A stretch of DNA of 64,000 bases from Trochalopteron elliotii (Eukaryota > Chordata > Aves > Passeriformes > Leiothrichidae), in the NCBI GenBank assembly GCA_024734555.1, contig JANPWX010000076.1, forward strand, positions 3,970,056-4,034,055. Direction: 5' to 3'. The number at the start of each line of letters is the position of its first letter. Position 1 is the stretch's first letter. A program made the position numbers and the translations under genes. Below, piece by piece: positions 24,363 through 36,486 of this stretch. Under the pieces are notes generated by a model. That model was given only the letters and a program-made list of their open reading frames with translations, was not told where the DNA came from and searched no databases.

Positions 24363-25890
24363 ATAAAATGCTTTGGGTTGCAAGGGATCTCTCTAAGTCA
24401 TTTTGTCTACATGCTTCTTAAAGCAGGATCATGAACAAAGTTAGGTCAGGCAGTTCAGGGCCCCATCGAGTCAAGCTTTGAATATCTCCAAGGATGGAGT
24501 TCTCACAGCCTCTCTGTGAAAACTGCTCTAATGCTTAATCACCCTCACTATGATTTTTGACTTTTTTCTTTACGAATCCTACTGGAAGGTTTTTTGCTGC
24601 AATTTGTGTCTGTTACCTCTTGTTCTTTCACTGTGAATGGTTGTCAGAAATCTGGTTATGTCTTTTCTATAAACCCCTTTAACTTTTAGTAGACTGTAAT
24701 TAGATTTCCTTGATCTTCTCTCCTCCAACCTGAAAAACTCCTATTCAGTTTTCTTCACTTCCTGCATCATATGCTCCATTTCCTAATTATCTTCTTGACC
24801 AAATATTGGACTTTCTGAAGCTCGTCAATCTCTCTTTTGTATAGGAAGGAACAATACTGGGCAGAGTATCATTTATATGGCCTGAAAGTGTCAAAGAGAA
24901 AGGAATAATTGACTCACTGATTCTACTGCTATTAACACAGTATGCAGTTAGCTTTCATGGATGCAGGTGTTTTGTCCACCAGGGCCGCACAATCCTTTTC
25001 TGCAGTCCATCTTCCTGGCTGGCAGGCTGTAATGTTCCAGGAGTTTATTCCATCTCAGATAGCAGGACTTTTGTCTCTCCTGAATTACTGAGTTTCTGTT
25101 GGACTCTGTCTCTAGCATGTCAAGGTTTCTGAGAAGGAAACCCTGCCATCCAGTGCATCAAGCAGTCCTTCCATTCTGCAGTCTCACATGAACCTCATGA
25201 TGAAATGTCCCCTAAGCAGACTGGGTTAAGTTGTTAAGTAGCATCAACTTCAGTATTACCCAAGAAACACCATTCATAATTGGTTGCCAGTAAGGTTTCA
25301 AACCATTAACTTTAATGGTACAGCACATTCTTCCTATTTATAATTTACTCATCTAGTACATATCTCCCCAGCTTGGATACAGTGATGCCATGGGCAACAT
25401 TGTCAAAGCCTAGACACTACTAAAGCAAATATCATTCAATGATCTCCCTAGTGCCAGCATCTACTCAGAGAGGACACAATCATTGGTACAGGAGTGTGCC
25501 CTTACTAGACCAATGCTAATTGTTCCAGATGACCTTCTTCACCTTTATCTCTCTTGAACTGGCTTCTGAGAGAATTTGTTTCATAATGTCCCAGAAACTG
25601 AGGGTAGAAGAAGGTAACAAGGACTTCAGACTTTTCTATGTCCTTCATTAGTGAAAAACCACCCCACCCAACACGTCAAAATTGTTCTTTGGTTCTCCTA
25701 TTGTTTCTGATGTAACATGAAGAGCCTTTTGTATTCTCCTTTATAACTTACTTTCCTTCCTATCTCCATTTGTAACTCCATCTGAATTTTTATCTTTCCG
25801 TTCCATTTCGGCATGTTCAGAGCACCATTGTATATCCCTCCCTGGTATCCCAACCATACTTCCACTTTCCATATCTACTTCCAGCTCCTG
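24363..25890 (-). mobile_element. old CR1 LINE, long minus-strand copy
   Basis: About 1.5 kb of CR1 reversed, the longest CR1 remnant here. The low-coordinate end carries the 3' UTR ('TTTGGGTTGCAAGGGATCTC' at 24372; 'CCAAGGATGGAGTTCTCACA' at 24489). It then runs backwards through the ORF2 C-terminus and RT: 'GTTACCTCTTGTTCTTTCAC' (24613), 'TTTTGTCCACCAGGGCCGCA' (24970), 'TGCCATGGGCAACATTGTCA' (25387), 'GTTCCAGATGACCTTCTTCA' (25521) and 'AACTGGCTTCTGAGAGAATT' (25558). Matching fades near 25890 in the region just upstream of RT. The octamer itself is lost. High divergence and many indels mark it as much older than copies A to C. The far end is uncertain by about 100 bp. Confidence 0.85.
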
Positions 25891-27449
25891 TGTACATAGG
25901 CAAGTATTATCCTGTGGACAGTCTTTCAGACTAGCCTTAGGACAGCAAGATCTCTGATTACAGATCTTATTTATATAGCAGTCATGGAAAGTATGATGGA
26001 AAGTCTTGCCGACCTCTCACTGTACTTGTGATTCTAGGTTGCTTTTGTAACAGTAGGTCTGAAGAACTTCTAAACAAATGGAACAGAACACATTCTCTCT
26101 CAAAACACATTTACAGCTAGGTTGAAGAATCTAACTTTACCTGCAGTCACTGTAAAATTAAAAGAACAATCAGATCTTTCCCCTGGCAATTCTGACATAA
26201 TATCCTTTTAAACTTTGTAACAGATGTGCTTTAAGCATATCACAGGGAAAAAGAAACAAACTTTCCCAGATGAAGTTTCATTTTCCTTCATCCTCACTGA
26301 GAAACAGCTGGAATGCAGAAAAAGTACACTCCTCTAGTTTTCTAAACACACTCATTATGGTTAATGACCTAGTCAGTACAATTTTTAACTTCATATATAC
26401 TTTACACATATCTAGCCATGCATTTATTTTCTCAGCATTTCCTAAAATATCTTCTGTGTCTTTCACTTGCAAAAAAAATCGTTATTGGGTCAAAGAAATA
26501 TCTTGGGGAAAACAGTCCTGGTTTAGTTTCCTTCTGATAAAAATTATTTATGCTAAAGAAATAAGGATATTTCAATAAAAGGAAGTTGAAGCTTACAAGA
26601 AAATTTAAATAACCTGTTTTCTTCACATTAGTCTCACCTTGATGTAGTTGTCAGAGAGCAATGATTCAAAGGGTAAGGAACAGAATTGTGAGATGCATAT
26701 TGAAATAGTGAAGCTGGCCCAGACATAAGGCAGAGAGACCTTCAGGTTCATGATGTTTCCAACTTACAGATTTTTGAACAAACATGACCATTAATTCTAT
26801 GGAATAAAGTTTTTCTGATTCCCTTCCAGCTCCTTTGAGACAATTTATAGCTGCAGGGAGTACTGAAGGAAAAATTCAGTGAACTGTCCAAATGCATAAT
26901 TGAAACTGCATAACCATAAGATTTTGTACAGCGTCACAATGGTGGTGAGATATTTTACCCCTTGGCTCTTAAGTGCTTTACTGGCTTAGATTTTATAGAA
27001 TGCAAATGTCGAAAAAACGGTAAACAGAGGGAATCGCAATTACTGTTATAGGAAGTTCAATGTTTTGACAAGAATCCAGAGGTGGCAAACTGGATGCATA
27101 TATAAGCAAAACCAAGAAAGTTCAGATTTAAACATCAGAAAGCTGTTCTGGAAGTAAAATAGAGGTCAAGAAAAGTCCTTTAATCTTATACACAGAAAGA
27201 CTTTATCCTGAAAGACCAAATAGGAAAGTGAGATGCAGTCAAACAATGAAAATGAATGAGGTACATTCCTGTGAAAATGGAAGAACAGACTAATTAGAAT
27301 TGAGTGTAATGATGTTTGACTTCCATACAGACTGGTTGTTCTCTGTCATAAACCAGCCAAGACTGAAATGAGCAAATAAAGATGTTTTACTGTAGGAAGA
27401 ATTCTGGGGTAGTGTAAACTAGAGGATCTGAAATTCACCATTAAAATTT
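25891..27449. other. AT-rich unique DNA, no gene seen
   Basis: I recognise no repeat. The three overlapping open frames at 26270-26626, on both strands, are mutual shadows with no domain. Confidence 0.5.
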
Positions 27450-27492
27450 AAAATAATAACAATAATAATAACTATAATAATAATAATAATAT
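27450..27492. repeat. (AAT)n microsatellite, imperfect
   Basis: About 43 bp of AAT/AAC/ACT trinucleotides, mostly ATA-type units. Confidence 0.9.
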
Positions 27493-28786
27493 AAAAATCA
27501 ATATAAAATGAAAATTCAAAGTTGGAAATTAGGTCTTGTATTTTTTAAAAAATACACAAACAGGTAAGATTAGCTTTAAATTTGAGCATTCTAACCAAAT
27601 CAAGCATTCTGAATATTTGTCCAGTGAAACCATTTGATTTATGTTTTATGAAAATTCAGTAGTCACACTCAAAATATTCCAGAAGATCATCCCAAAGCTC
27701 ATATGAAGATAAGAAATGGTATTATCTCTAATGATTCAATAAACTTCCTTGAAAAGACTAGTTTAGCAGTTGGCTAATCTCAGACAAAAAATTATGAAGA
27801 TTAAAATTATTTTTTCAGAAGGAATTTGAAGGAAGCTAAAAGATAACTAGATATCTGTGGTTCTTGTGATAAGCCAAAGTAAAAATGTAAAAAAAGGAAA
27901 AGTAGGTAGAGACCAAACTATTAAGTGTGGGAGCCTTGTCTGTTATTCAAAAAGCAATCAATGATTCACTAAATAAGATTCAGAGACCAGATATCTAAAT
28001 AAGTGTCTGAAGAATCAGACAGAAACAAGGAATTGTTTAGCAAAAGGAATGTGGAGTTACAGAGAATGTTCATTAAAAGAAAGAATATAGATTATGAGAT
28101 ACTGATGAATTTTTGTACCAATTTACTTTCAGCTGAGCATTTTAACCATACACACCCCACACAGTTTTCAATTATTTTACTCACTCACCAAAACTGCCTT
28201 TTTGTGATAATACTGATGAATATTGAATATAAACACATGAGTATTGAATATAAAATTAAACTAAATGTTTTCCCTTGGAAAAATAATTAAACTTCTTATT
28301 CATTTTAGAGCGTATCACAGTGCATTTTAATTTGGAAAAAAAAGGGATAACACCAAATTACACTAATAACCAAAGTAGTGTTAATAATTTTGAAATGAAA
28401 AAGATAAGAGTTCATTGACTGTGAGCAATTAGTCTATAACAGCAGGTAGCATGAGATTTCATTTCACTGAAGAATTTCTATTTTTTGCTCTCAAAGGATT
28501 TAGTTTTTATGTTTAAATGAATTAAAAAAGAATCCTGAAGTGCCATAACATGTACACACATAATGTTATAGTAAACCTTTGCCCTTTCCCCCATCTAGAC
28601 TCCACTTCCTCTGTGACCTTGACTGCATGCAGCATTTAGCTTGTATGGTTTCCAGGGAAGCTGATTTATTCTTCCTGAAACACTTCATGCTCACTCACAC
28701 CCAGGTATATTCTTGGACCTGAACTCCCAGATTCATGAGCCAAGGGTTGCCAAGATCACATGTGAATACCTACAGTGGGAGATGGG
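27493..28786. other. AT-rich unique DNA with a perfect palindrome
   Basis: No gene seen. It holds a perfect 20-bp palindrome at 27537-27556 (listed separately) and a direct repeat of TATTGAATATAAA at 28221-28233 and 28242-28254, a 21-bp period. Confidence 0.5.
27537..27556. other. perfect 20-bp A/T palindrome
   Basis: TGTATTTTTTAAAAAATACA equals its own reverse complement. It may be a chance product of A/T runs, but both ends carry TGTA/TACA, so it is not just T6A6. Confidence 0.85.
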
Positions 28787-29437
28787 TCATGGTTTGACCT
28801 TGGATGGCTGCAGACCTCCACCATCTTCTTTGTCAGTCACTACCCTTCTCAGCAAGAGAGTGGGAAGTCAGGTGGAAAGCTCATGGGCTAAGATAAGGAC
28901 ACAGAGATCACTCACCAATTGCCATCACAGGCAAAACAGACTCAGCTTGGGGAAAACTAATTTAATTTCTTGCCCATTACAAAAGGGCAACAAAGGGAAA
29001 AAAAAACCCACGATAACCTCTTCCCCTCACCCCCACCTCCTCCTTCTCATTCTCTCACTTTGGCATTTGCTCTTACTTTTTCTGTTCCTTCCTCCTCCCT
29101 CTGTGAAGTTTTCATCTCTCCTAAACACCTCTGCCCCAAGGTGCACCCACATCAGCAGTGGGCTCAGCTCAGCAGTGGGAGCTGGCTGGAACAAGCTATG
29201 TCCAGCACAGGGAAGCCTTGGCTTCTCTACACAGACATCCCACTGTCAGCACCAGAACACCTGTACCCTCTACAACTCCAGAACCAAGCCCAGCTGAAAT
29301 GTACCTAGGTGTTGCTTCAGGATTCCTGAGGTCCTAATGAAGAGAAGGGGCTTCCCAGCCCTTCTCTGTCTCACAACAGGCTTTGCTTTTATACTCAGCA
29401 TTTACACTCAGGCAGTGGTCACACACTCCTCACCAGG
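28787..29437 (-). mobile_element. LTR related to LTR-A, short form (minus sense)
   Basis: As written it opens TCATGGTTTGACCTTGGATG, like the LTR-A opening. It shares with LTR-A the block around 'GAGATCACTCACCAATTG' and 'GGCAAAACAGACTCAGC' (28910-28955). On the minus strand it carries TATAAAAG (complement of 29386-29393), about 45 bp from its 5' end, and an ATTAAA-type signal (complement of 28961-28966). Its U3/R differ from LTR-A and it is only about 650 bp, so it is probably a separate, related LTR family. Plus frames 28713-29297 (194 codons, the longest in the window) and 28970-29308 are antisense to the LTR and show proline/serine-rich low complexity. They are not genes. Confidence 0.7.
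29386..29393 (-). promoter_or_regulatory. TATA box of the short LTR
   Basis: The complement reads TATAAAAG, an excellent TATA match at the expected U3 position of the minus-sense LTR at 28787-29437. Confidence 0.6.
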
Positions 29438-29990
29438 TGTTTCTGATCTGGCTGAGGAGGAGTTCATGTTCTCCACAGCAGCCGTCACAGTGCTGTGCTC
29501 TGCATTGTTGATAACACACTGGTGTTTTGGCCACAGCTGAGAAGTGCTCCCTCAACATCAGCACAGTCCAACATTCCTCCCCTTCACCAGTGAGCTGGGG
29601 ACAGGCAAGATGTTGGGAAGAGACACAACTAACAGAGCTGACCCAAATTGACTAAAGGGATATTCCATTCCATAGGACATCAGCTTAGACATAAAAGCTA
29701 AGGGAAGGAGGTGGAAGGGGAGGTATTCATTATTCATGATGTTTGCCTTCTGAAGCAACTGCTACATGTGCTGAAGCCCTGATTCCCAGGAAGTGGCTAA
29801 ATATGGCTTGCTGATGGGAAGTAGAAAAGAAAAGTTTGGGATTTTTTCCCCCTGCATGTGCATGTTCAACCTTCCACTCTCACTTTAGTAAATTGTCTTG
29901 TCTCAACCTATGAGCTGCTTTCCATGTTATTTTCTCTCTCCCCTGAGAGAGAAGAAGAAGGGGTCGAGAGAGTGGTTTGCTGGGCAGTTG
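29438..29990 (+). mobile_element. LTR, family LTR-B, copy 1 (plus sense), 3' tip lost
   Basis: A plus-sense LTR matching the copy at 56825-57412. Shared blocks include 'GTTGATAACACA' (29508), 'GCTGACCCAAATTGACTAAA' (29638, versus 'GCTGACCCCAATTGACCAAA' in copy 2), 'GGGATATTCCATTCCATA' and 'GTCTCAACCTATGAGCT'. The last 20 or so bases of the family ('GGGTTAAACCAC') are missing at 29990, where LTR-A copy 3 begins. A weakly similar tail ('AAGGTCAACCTACA') follows that copy at about 31113, so LTR-A copy 3 probably inserted into this element. Confidence 0.8.
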
Positions 29991-30175
29991 TGTAGTGGGT
30001 TGGCACTGGCTGAATGCCAGGCACCCACCAAAGCCTCTCTAACACTCCCCTTTACAACTGGACAAGAGAGAGAAAATATAATGAAAGGTTCATGAGTTGA
30101 GATAAGGACCAGGAGAGATCACACACCAAATGCTATCACAGGCAAAACAGCCTCAATTCAGGGATATTAATTGAA

Positions 30176-30181
30176 TTTATT
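30176..30181 (-). terminator. LTR-A copy 3 poly(A) signal AATAAA
   Basis: The complement reads AATAAA, conserved in place with copies 1 and 4. Confidence 0.6.
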
Positions 30182-30921
30182 ACTAACAAAATTAGAGCAA
30201 GACAATGAGAAGTAGAAGCAAATCTTAAAAACACCTTTCCCCCCATCCTTCTCTCTTTCCCAGCTCTGCCTTCTCCCTCCCAATGGTGCAGGTAGATAGG
30301 GAAAGGCGGTTGCAGTCAGTTCCTCACACACTGTTCCTCCCATGTTTCTGGGAGAGGAATAGTGCCCCTGCTCCACTGTGGGAGCATCCCTCCCATGGGA
30401 GACAGTCCTGCACAAACTCCTCAATCATGAATCCATCCCACAGGCAACAGTTTTCTAAGAACTGCTGTAACTTGGGTCACTCTTCCATGGAGTGAAGTCC
30501 TTCAGGTACAGCCTGGCCAGAGTGGCTCCATTACAGGGTCACAAGTTCTACCAAGAAACCTGCTCCAGCATGGGCTTCCCTGTCCATAGGTGTGCAGGTT
30601 CCTGCCAGTAGTCTGCTCCAGCTTGGGTTTCCCATGGGTTCACAGCTTGCTCTCAATCATTCATCTGCTCTGGCATGGGCCTCCCTGCTGGGTTGCAGGT
30701 GGATCTCTGCAACCCCTGGCCCACCATGGGCTCCAGGGGCACAGCTGCCTCACCATGGGCTGCACCACGGGCTGCAGGGGAATCTCAGCTCTGGCACCTG
30801 GAGCACCTCCTGCCCCTCCTTCTGCTCTGACCTTGGTGTCTGCAGAGCTGTTTTCCTCTCACATATTCTCATCCTGCTTTTTTCTGGCTGCGATTACATC
30901 TGTGCAATAACTTTTTTCCTT

Positions 30922-30929
30922 CTTAAATA
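30922..30929 (-). promoter_or_regulatory. LTR-A copy 3 TATA-like box
   Basis: The complement reads TATTTAAG, conserved in copies 1 and 4 and followed on the minus strand by an AAGG run. Confidence 0.55.
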
Positions 30930-32523
30930 TATTATCACAGAGACATTACTATCATCCTGATTGGCTCAGACTTGGCCAGAGCAAGATCTATCCTGGACCT
31001 GGAATTGGTTCTGCTAGGCATGAAGGGAACCTTCTGGCAGCTTCTTGCAGAAGACACTTTTGCAGTCCCCACACTTTGAAAACCTGTCCATGCAGGCCCA
31101 GTGCAACTCATTAAGGTCAACCTACAATTGATTCACCAGCAAAGACTGTGAAGCCGCTTTGGAATTCTGTTATTTTAATTATCCAGTCACTTAATGAGAT
31201 ATTTTGACAAAATATGTTTGTTTTTCCGAAGGCTTCCTACAGCACTATTTTTAGCCTGTTCACCTGTTATATTCTGACCTCTGTATACCACTCTCTTTGG
31301 CTCCAGCACACACACCAAGCTGCAGGAGCAGCAAAACTGATGTGCTCTCTTGCTATGGTTTAGTAGCTATGTTAGCAGGATGTAGGAAAATTCTGAAAAA
31401 AACACAGAATATTTTCTGCTTCTAGATCATTGAGAAGAATTCATTCATGCTTACAGTAAGAACATGTCATTACTTCCCATATGCAAACTGGAACACTTGA
31501 AGCATGAAAGGTGAACCAAGGAGCAAGGTCCCATTGTCATAACCACCACATGTGGTCACTTATCCTAGAGAGGCATTTATTTGCTACCCACTTCTATAAA
31601 ATTCCTCAAGATATTTTAATGCCTGAAAATTTCAAATGCCTCTTCCTGATCCTTGCTCCTTACAGAACTTGCAAATGTAAATAAAATTCTGCTGCATTCT
31701 TCTGTGTGACAACATCTAATAGTTTCTTGGCTCATCTCAGCAACCCAAGTGATGCTGCATTTTCACTACAAGTTGGACAGAAAAAAAGTCTTCTTTAATG
31801 CAAAATCATGCCTCTTTCCATATCTTCACCAGTGGTAATGCTCTGTCAATATCTCATGCAATTGAGTCTGGAGTCGAAGCACATACACATTGGATATAAA
31901 GATTTTAGATGGAGGCAGTTAGGAGGAAGAAAAGAATAAAACACAGGTTACAGCTGAATTATACGGTTTTAAGAGATATATGCCTGAGCATGACAACACT
32001 GTGAGGAGAATTACAGATGTACTGCAGTTGCTGGGAAAGAAAATTAGCTTCCTCAGGATCTAATTTGAGTACACTTGTTTGTTTTACCAGAGATGTGTTA
32101 TAAATATATTCTGAAGAGTGCCAATCACTTGTAAAGCAATCTCAGAATGATATGCATTCAATTACAAAGCAATGTCCTGGTGTGAAATCTGGAAGACTTT
32201 TTCTTAAGTAATTTTAAACTGGACTATATAAATACCTAGACAGCACTTTGTAGGAAGAATCATACCCAAGGAAAAGCATTACCTTAATGACCCCATAGAT
32301 GTTCTGATTTTCTAATTTATATGGCAGTCATCTGATAAGTGTACATAACTAGAGGGCTGTAACAAATACATGTACTTTACTTACTTAATTTAGTAACAGC
32401 CTCTCAGACCTGAAAGTATTCATTTCCATATTCTTTTGTGCTTATGAAATGTTTATCACAGTGTTTCAAGGGCTGTATTTACAAATTAAGCATCTAGATC
32501 TAATCTACTTTATTCCAGTGAAA

Positions 32524-32575
32524 TTTTTTGGGTTTTTTTGTTTTTTGTTTTATGTGTTTTTTTTTACTAACAGCA
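32524..32575. repeat. T-rich low-complexity run
   Basis: Repeated blocks of six to nine T separated by G or GT (TTTTTTGTTTT type). Confidence 0.85.
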
Positions 32576-33036
32576 GCATTCAAACACTTACAGAACTGTT
32601 ACACTTTAACCAGTGATCATGGTCCCTAAACTTCTATACTAAAACTGAGAAACACAGACCCATGGTTTGGGCAATCTAGGTACTGGGGCTAGTTGTCTGC
32701 ACTCAACAAAAAATTTCCTTCCTCCTTTTGCATAGCAACATGGCTGGCAGCTTCTTCAGACTTGCATATTTCTCTGTTGTGACAAGAGCCACCATTGGAT
32801 GACAGCTCACTGCTTTTACAACTAGCAAGCAGTGGTACACTGTAGAAGTAGGTTGGTAGAGCTAAACACCTGGGGCTGTGGACCTGATATTGATAAAATA
32901 CATGTTTCAGAGATGATTACTCTAAAACTGCTTTGGTCTCATGAATCAGATACTTCTAAGCAGCCAAGGTGCCTGAGACAGGCATGCCAGGAGCCTAACC
33001 TAACACAGTCAGCTTAATTTCATCCCTTCTGCACAG

Positions 33037-33134
33037 GGCGCCTGCTCTGTGGCACCAACACATGCCTTTACGACATCAACGATATCACAGAACGGGAGCT
33101 AACTGGAAGACTGATCTCAAAAATGCTTCTCTGA
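33037..33134 (+). other. exon-like segment with unusual CpG content
   Basis: A strong acceptor (pyrimidine tract then TCTGCACAG) precedes 33037. The following frame, phase 1, reads 'RLLCGTNTCLYDINDITERE' then 'LTGRLISKMLL' and a TGA at 33132-33134. No donor was found, so it could only be a terminal exon. Four CpGs occur in about 60 bp, in a region otherwise nearly free of them, which suggests selection or recent arrival. I do not recognise the peptide. It could also be a non-coding conserved element or an lncRNA exon. Confidence 0.25.
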
Positions 33135-33816
33135 TTTAACTAAAATCCTGATGTGAACATATCCTTTCCAAGATTCCTCACACAGTGTTTCTGGCTTATT
33201 TTCGTTTTCTGTGACAATATAAAACATATAGTCATCATTGGCTTCTGTTTTTAGTTTCTTGGAAACTAATAATTAAGGAACAACAAGATTCTTCATATAA
33301 AAGAACATCTAAAATTACTTTATTATAAGAGCTTGCTAGACAGTAAAAAATTAATGAAAAAAGCAATAAAAACATAATATTAGATGAGGTTGGATCTATG
33401 TACATCTAAGTTTAGCACAAAAAAAATTATTCATGGTCCCATAGTCAAAATAATCCTCATTCTAACCTGCACTACAAATGCTACTGAAACTCAAAGACTG
33501 CAATAGTGTTAGCAACTCTTGAGGGAAGCATTAATAAGCGGATTCTGCCTCTAATACTCTTTTCAAAGACTTGTTGTGAAGGAGCTTTCTGTGAAACTGT
33601 GAAGTTGATCTAGAAGGGGCAAGGAGATGAGCCATATAACCTTAATAACACCTAAACAACAATTCTAGGTTGGCGAGTGTTTCCAGGCAGAAATGAAGGG
33701 TAAGATTTGCCTCTGAAGTAATAAAATATTATGGAAAGTCACTTCAGTATGTTAAAGGCTAGATAATGAAAGCAAAGAAGAGAACAAAAGAGGGGAGATG
33801 GGTTGGTTTGTTTATT

Positions 33817-33837
33817 TGTTTACATTCTATGTAAACA
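33817..33837. promoter_or_regulatory. inverted pair of forkhead-type motifs
   Basis: TGTTTACAT, a 3-base spacer (TCT), then ATGTAAACA: a 9-bp perfect inverted repeat. Each arm holds TGTTTAC/GTAAACA, the forkhead (FOX) core. Another TGTTTATTTG lies just upstream. No promoter or gene is nearby to give it meaning. Confidence 0.3.
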
Positions 33838-36486
33838 GAAAAGAAGGATTTTTCATATTCATTTCACAGGAATTATCAGCTCAGTGTTTGCATATTTTTC
33901 AGATTTAAAGTAAAAGCAATAGGATTTCCTTACCCAAATCAACAAATATAAAGAAATATATGAAAAGTAAGAAGTGTCTTAAAATTCAATGTATTACCTT
34001 TGACCTATTGGTATCCTATACTACTATACATGTAGATACACATGGCTATTAAAATACACAATCAAGTAGTACTGAATTATATAACATTTTGTTCCTGTAT
34101 TACTGCTTAATGACTGTAAGATGTGCCCATTCAAAAACATTTTGGAGTTCAAAAGTTTCAGACCCATTCCACAACTCTCAATGACACCTTTCTATGTAAT
34201 TCTAGTTCAGTTCTAAGTCAATACAGCAATGACTTAGGGGAACAAGACCTTTCCTTGTCTTTGGTTAAGACCCCAGTAGACCTGTAATAAACAACTAATC
34301 CCCACCAGAGATGGTGTGAGATTGGGCCTTGCTTGAAAGATGCTGCATAATTCCCATCTCCCATTAATCACAATCCCTGTTTCCCATGTCACACAATCAA
34401 GCACTTTACTATAAATGAAAACCTCTTGTAGTTGTCCAGGATAGAATTTTTGTTTTCCATTATTAATTGTCAATTTTAAAAATAATTTTAAGATTCTAAA
34501 TATGCCATTTGCTCAGTAAATAGTAGGGGTTGAAATAGGGACATAAGTTCTTTCATGTTTGTGGTTATTAATCTGACTTAGCCATTTAGCTTAAAAGATA
34601 TGGTTAATTTTGTAAAGGAGTTAGTTAGCAGTGGGCTGAGAAGCTGTAAATATTTTGCCTAATTCTATATAGGAAAAAATTGCCAGAAAGGAAATATAAC
34701 ATACAAGCATCTTTCTTTTTGCATGTAGATGCAAGGTTTCATTCCGAATGGCAAAGTATTTTTAAATTGTTAACTATAATTACTTTCCATTCTCACAGGA
34801 TAATGAAGAGTAATAAAAAAGAGCTCTATGAAATATTTTAATTTATGCATATTTTAGAAACCAATTTGGTAAATGAGAAACAGCAAGGCATCTTTTTCAA
34901 CATATTTTCCAACAACTCCAGGGCAAGTCTGATGCTGCTCATCCTTACCATTACAATTTAACACTTACTTTCTCCAACTTTCTCCACATTTTACTCTTTT
35001 GTGTATGTGCATAATCTAAGAAGGTCTTGCATTTCTTTCTCACTGATGTTATTAGTCATGGCAATGAACTTATCCATGACAATAAATCCATAACATTTTC
35101 AACCCTGTTACTATAATTCAAACTGCATCTGGGTGGAGATGTGCTAAAAATTGCCACAGTTAATTTTTTTTTTATTTACAAGCCTTATTAATGTTTATAG
35201 GTAGTTTTTAATAGGTGGTTTCTATGGTACCAAAAATATGCAAAGTGTTTCCCAGTTAAGTAGCAATTGCTAATTTCACTCTCTATGAAGTATCACTATA
35301 CACATTAAAATAAGTTGGCAGAATTATGAAAGAATAGATATGAACACCTATGTACTCTATTTTTAAATGCTTTTTAAATACATTTTTATGCCATTTGTCT
35401 ACCCTTTAAAATAATCATAAATTATTAAGATTTTTTAAAAATAAAACCTCAAGGGCTTGGTTCTTATTTGTGTAAATGTTTAACACTGTTTTTTTCTTAA
35501 TCAAGCCAAACTTCTAATTATAACTGTGCAGATTGATGATAAAAGAGGAAAACATGAACATAATACCATCGTAAAATGAGTTATACAAACTGCAGGTCCT
35601 ACCAGGTCATTTGAAAAATAGAAAAGTTCTACAATTGCATTTGCAGCTTGCTCAAAATAGCATTAAAGGATTGCTAAATTGTATTCTTTACATGTGCTCT
35701 CTTTCACTGTGGATTTACAATGTGGGGGATGGAACTACTGTGACTGTGCTCACATCTTAAATTCATTAAAGACTTAATTGATGAAAAATTACACAGCACT
35801 GTGCAAACTATTATTATTTAGACTTTTTGTTTGTTTTCACCTTCCAATGAAGAGGTGATTTTCCAATTATTACTACTAAGACCAGATTATCCTGTATACC
35901 ATTATTAATAGTATTTGGGCAAAGGTGTATGTCACCAGAGATTATATTACATGTATTCACATATTACACTGGTTAAACTCACTTCGGAAATTATTTTTCA
36001 GTTTCAGCTCTTTTTAGAATGCATCATATATTTTTCAACAGCTTAGTAAAATCTTCTGGATGCTATGACAAATGGATATTTGTAACAAAAGGTTAACAAA
36101 TGTGAGGTCCTTTTCATAAATCTCCTGATTTCCATGGCATGTAAAAACATGAAAAAATCAATGGGTCAGAGAAAAGGGTCCTTTTTGTGTCCATTTAGCC
36201 TAGATTGCCAATCACCAAAATTCTTTTCAGGGAACCAATGAACCTGCAAATCCTGTTTCTTTTAAAAAATCAGCAATCATCCTGGATATTTTTCTGTGTG
36301 TAGTTTTCCTGCTTTGTGCAATATTGCACTAAAACTGCTTAAATGGTCACCTCCTTCTTCTGCTGGTCCTTCTCTAATGAAAAGAACAAGACTTTGGCTT
36401 CAGGCAGTGATGGACTCTATTGCCTGCAGTAGTTTTAAAACCTCAGTTGAAACACACAGTGCAACTTCAATGTTTGTCCTGAAATG

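Larger units (their letters stand above)
29991..31105 (-). mobile_element. solo LTR, family LTR-A, copy 3 (minus sense)
   Basis: Opens TGTAGTGGGTTGGCACTGG and ends near 31105. On the minus strand it has TATTTAAG (complement of 30922-30929) and AATAAA (complement of 30176-30181), about 740 bp apart. Between them are repeats of the type 'TGCTCCAGCATGGG' (30560-30700). Segment 30725-30852 is nearly identical to 38724-38850 of copy 4, so the two belong to one subfamily. There is no adjoining gag/pol/env. The plus frames at 30590-30910 and 30592-30960 are antisense LTR sequence. No convincing target duplication was found, possibly because it lies inside another LTR. Confidence 0.88.
31106..36486. 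other. AT-rich unique DNA, 5.4 kb, no gene
   Basis: No recognised transposon and no retroviral coding sequence, which matters because this interval separates two same-strand LTR-A copies. It contains a T-rich run (32524-32575), an exon-like segment (33037-33134) and an inverted forkhead-type motif pair (33817-33837). Open frames at 32832-33017 and 34234-34473 are not recognised. Confidence 0.55.

Noticed and set aside
28713..29297. 194-codon plus-strand open frame, the longest in the window
   Set aside because: It lies mostly antisense within the minus-sense LTR at 28787-29437 and its peptide is proline/serine-rich low complexity.
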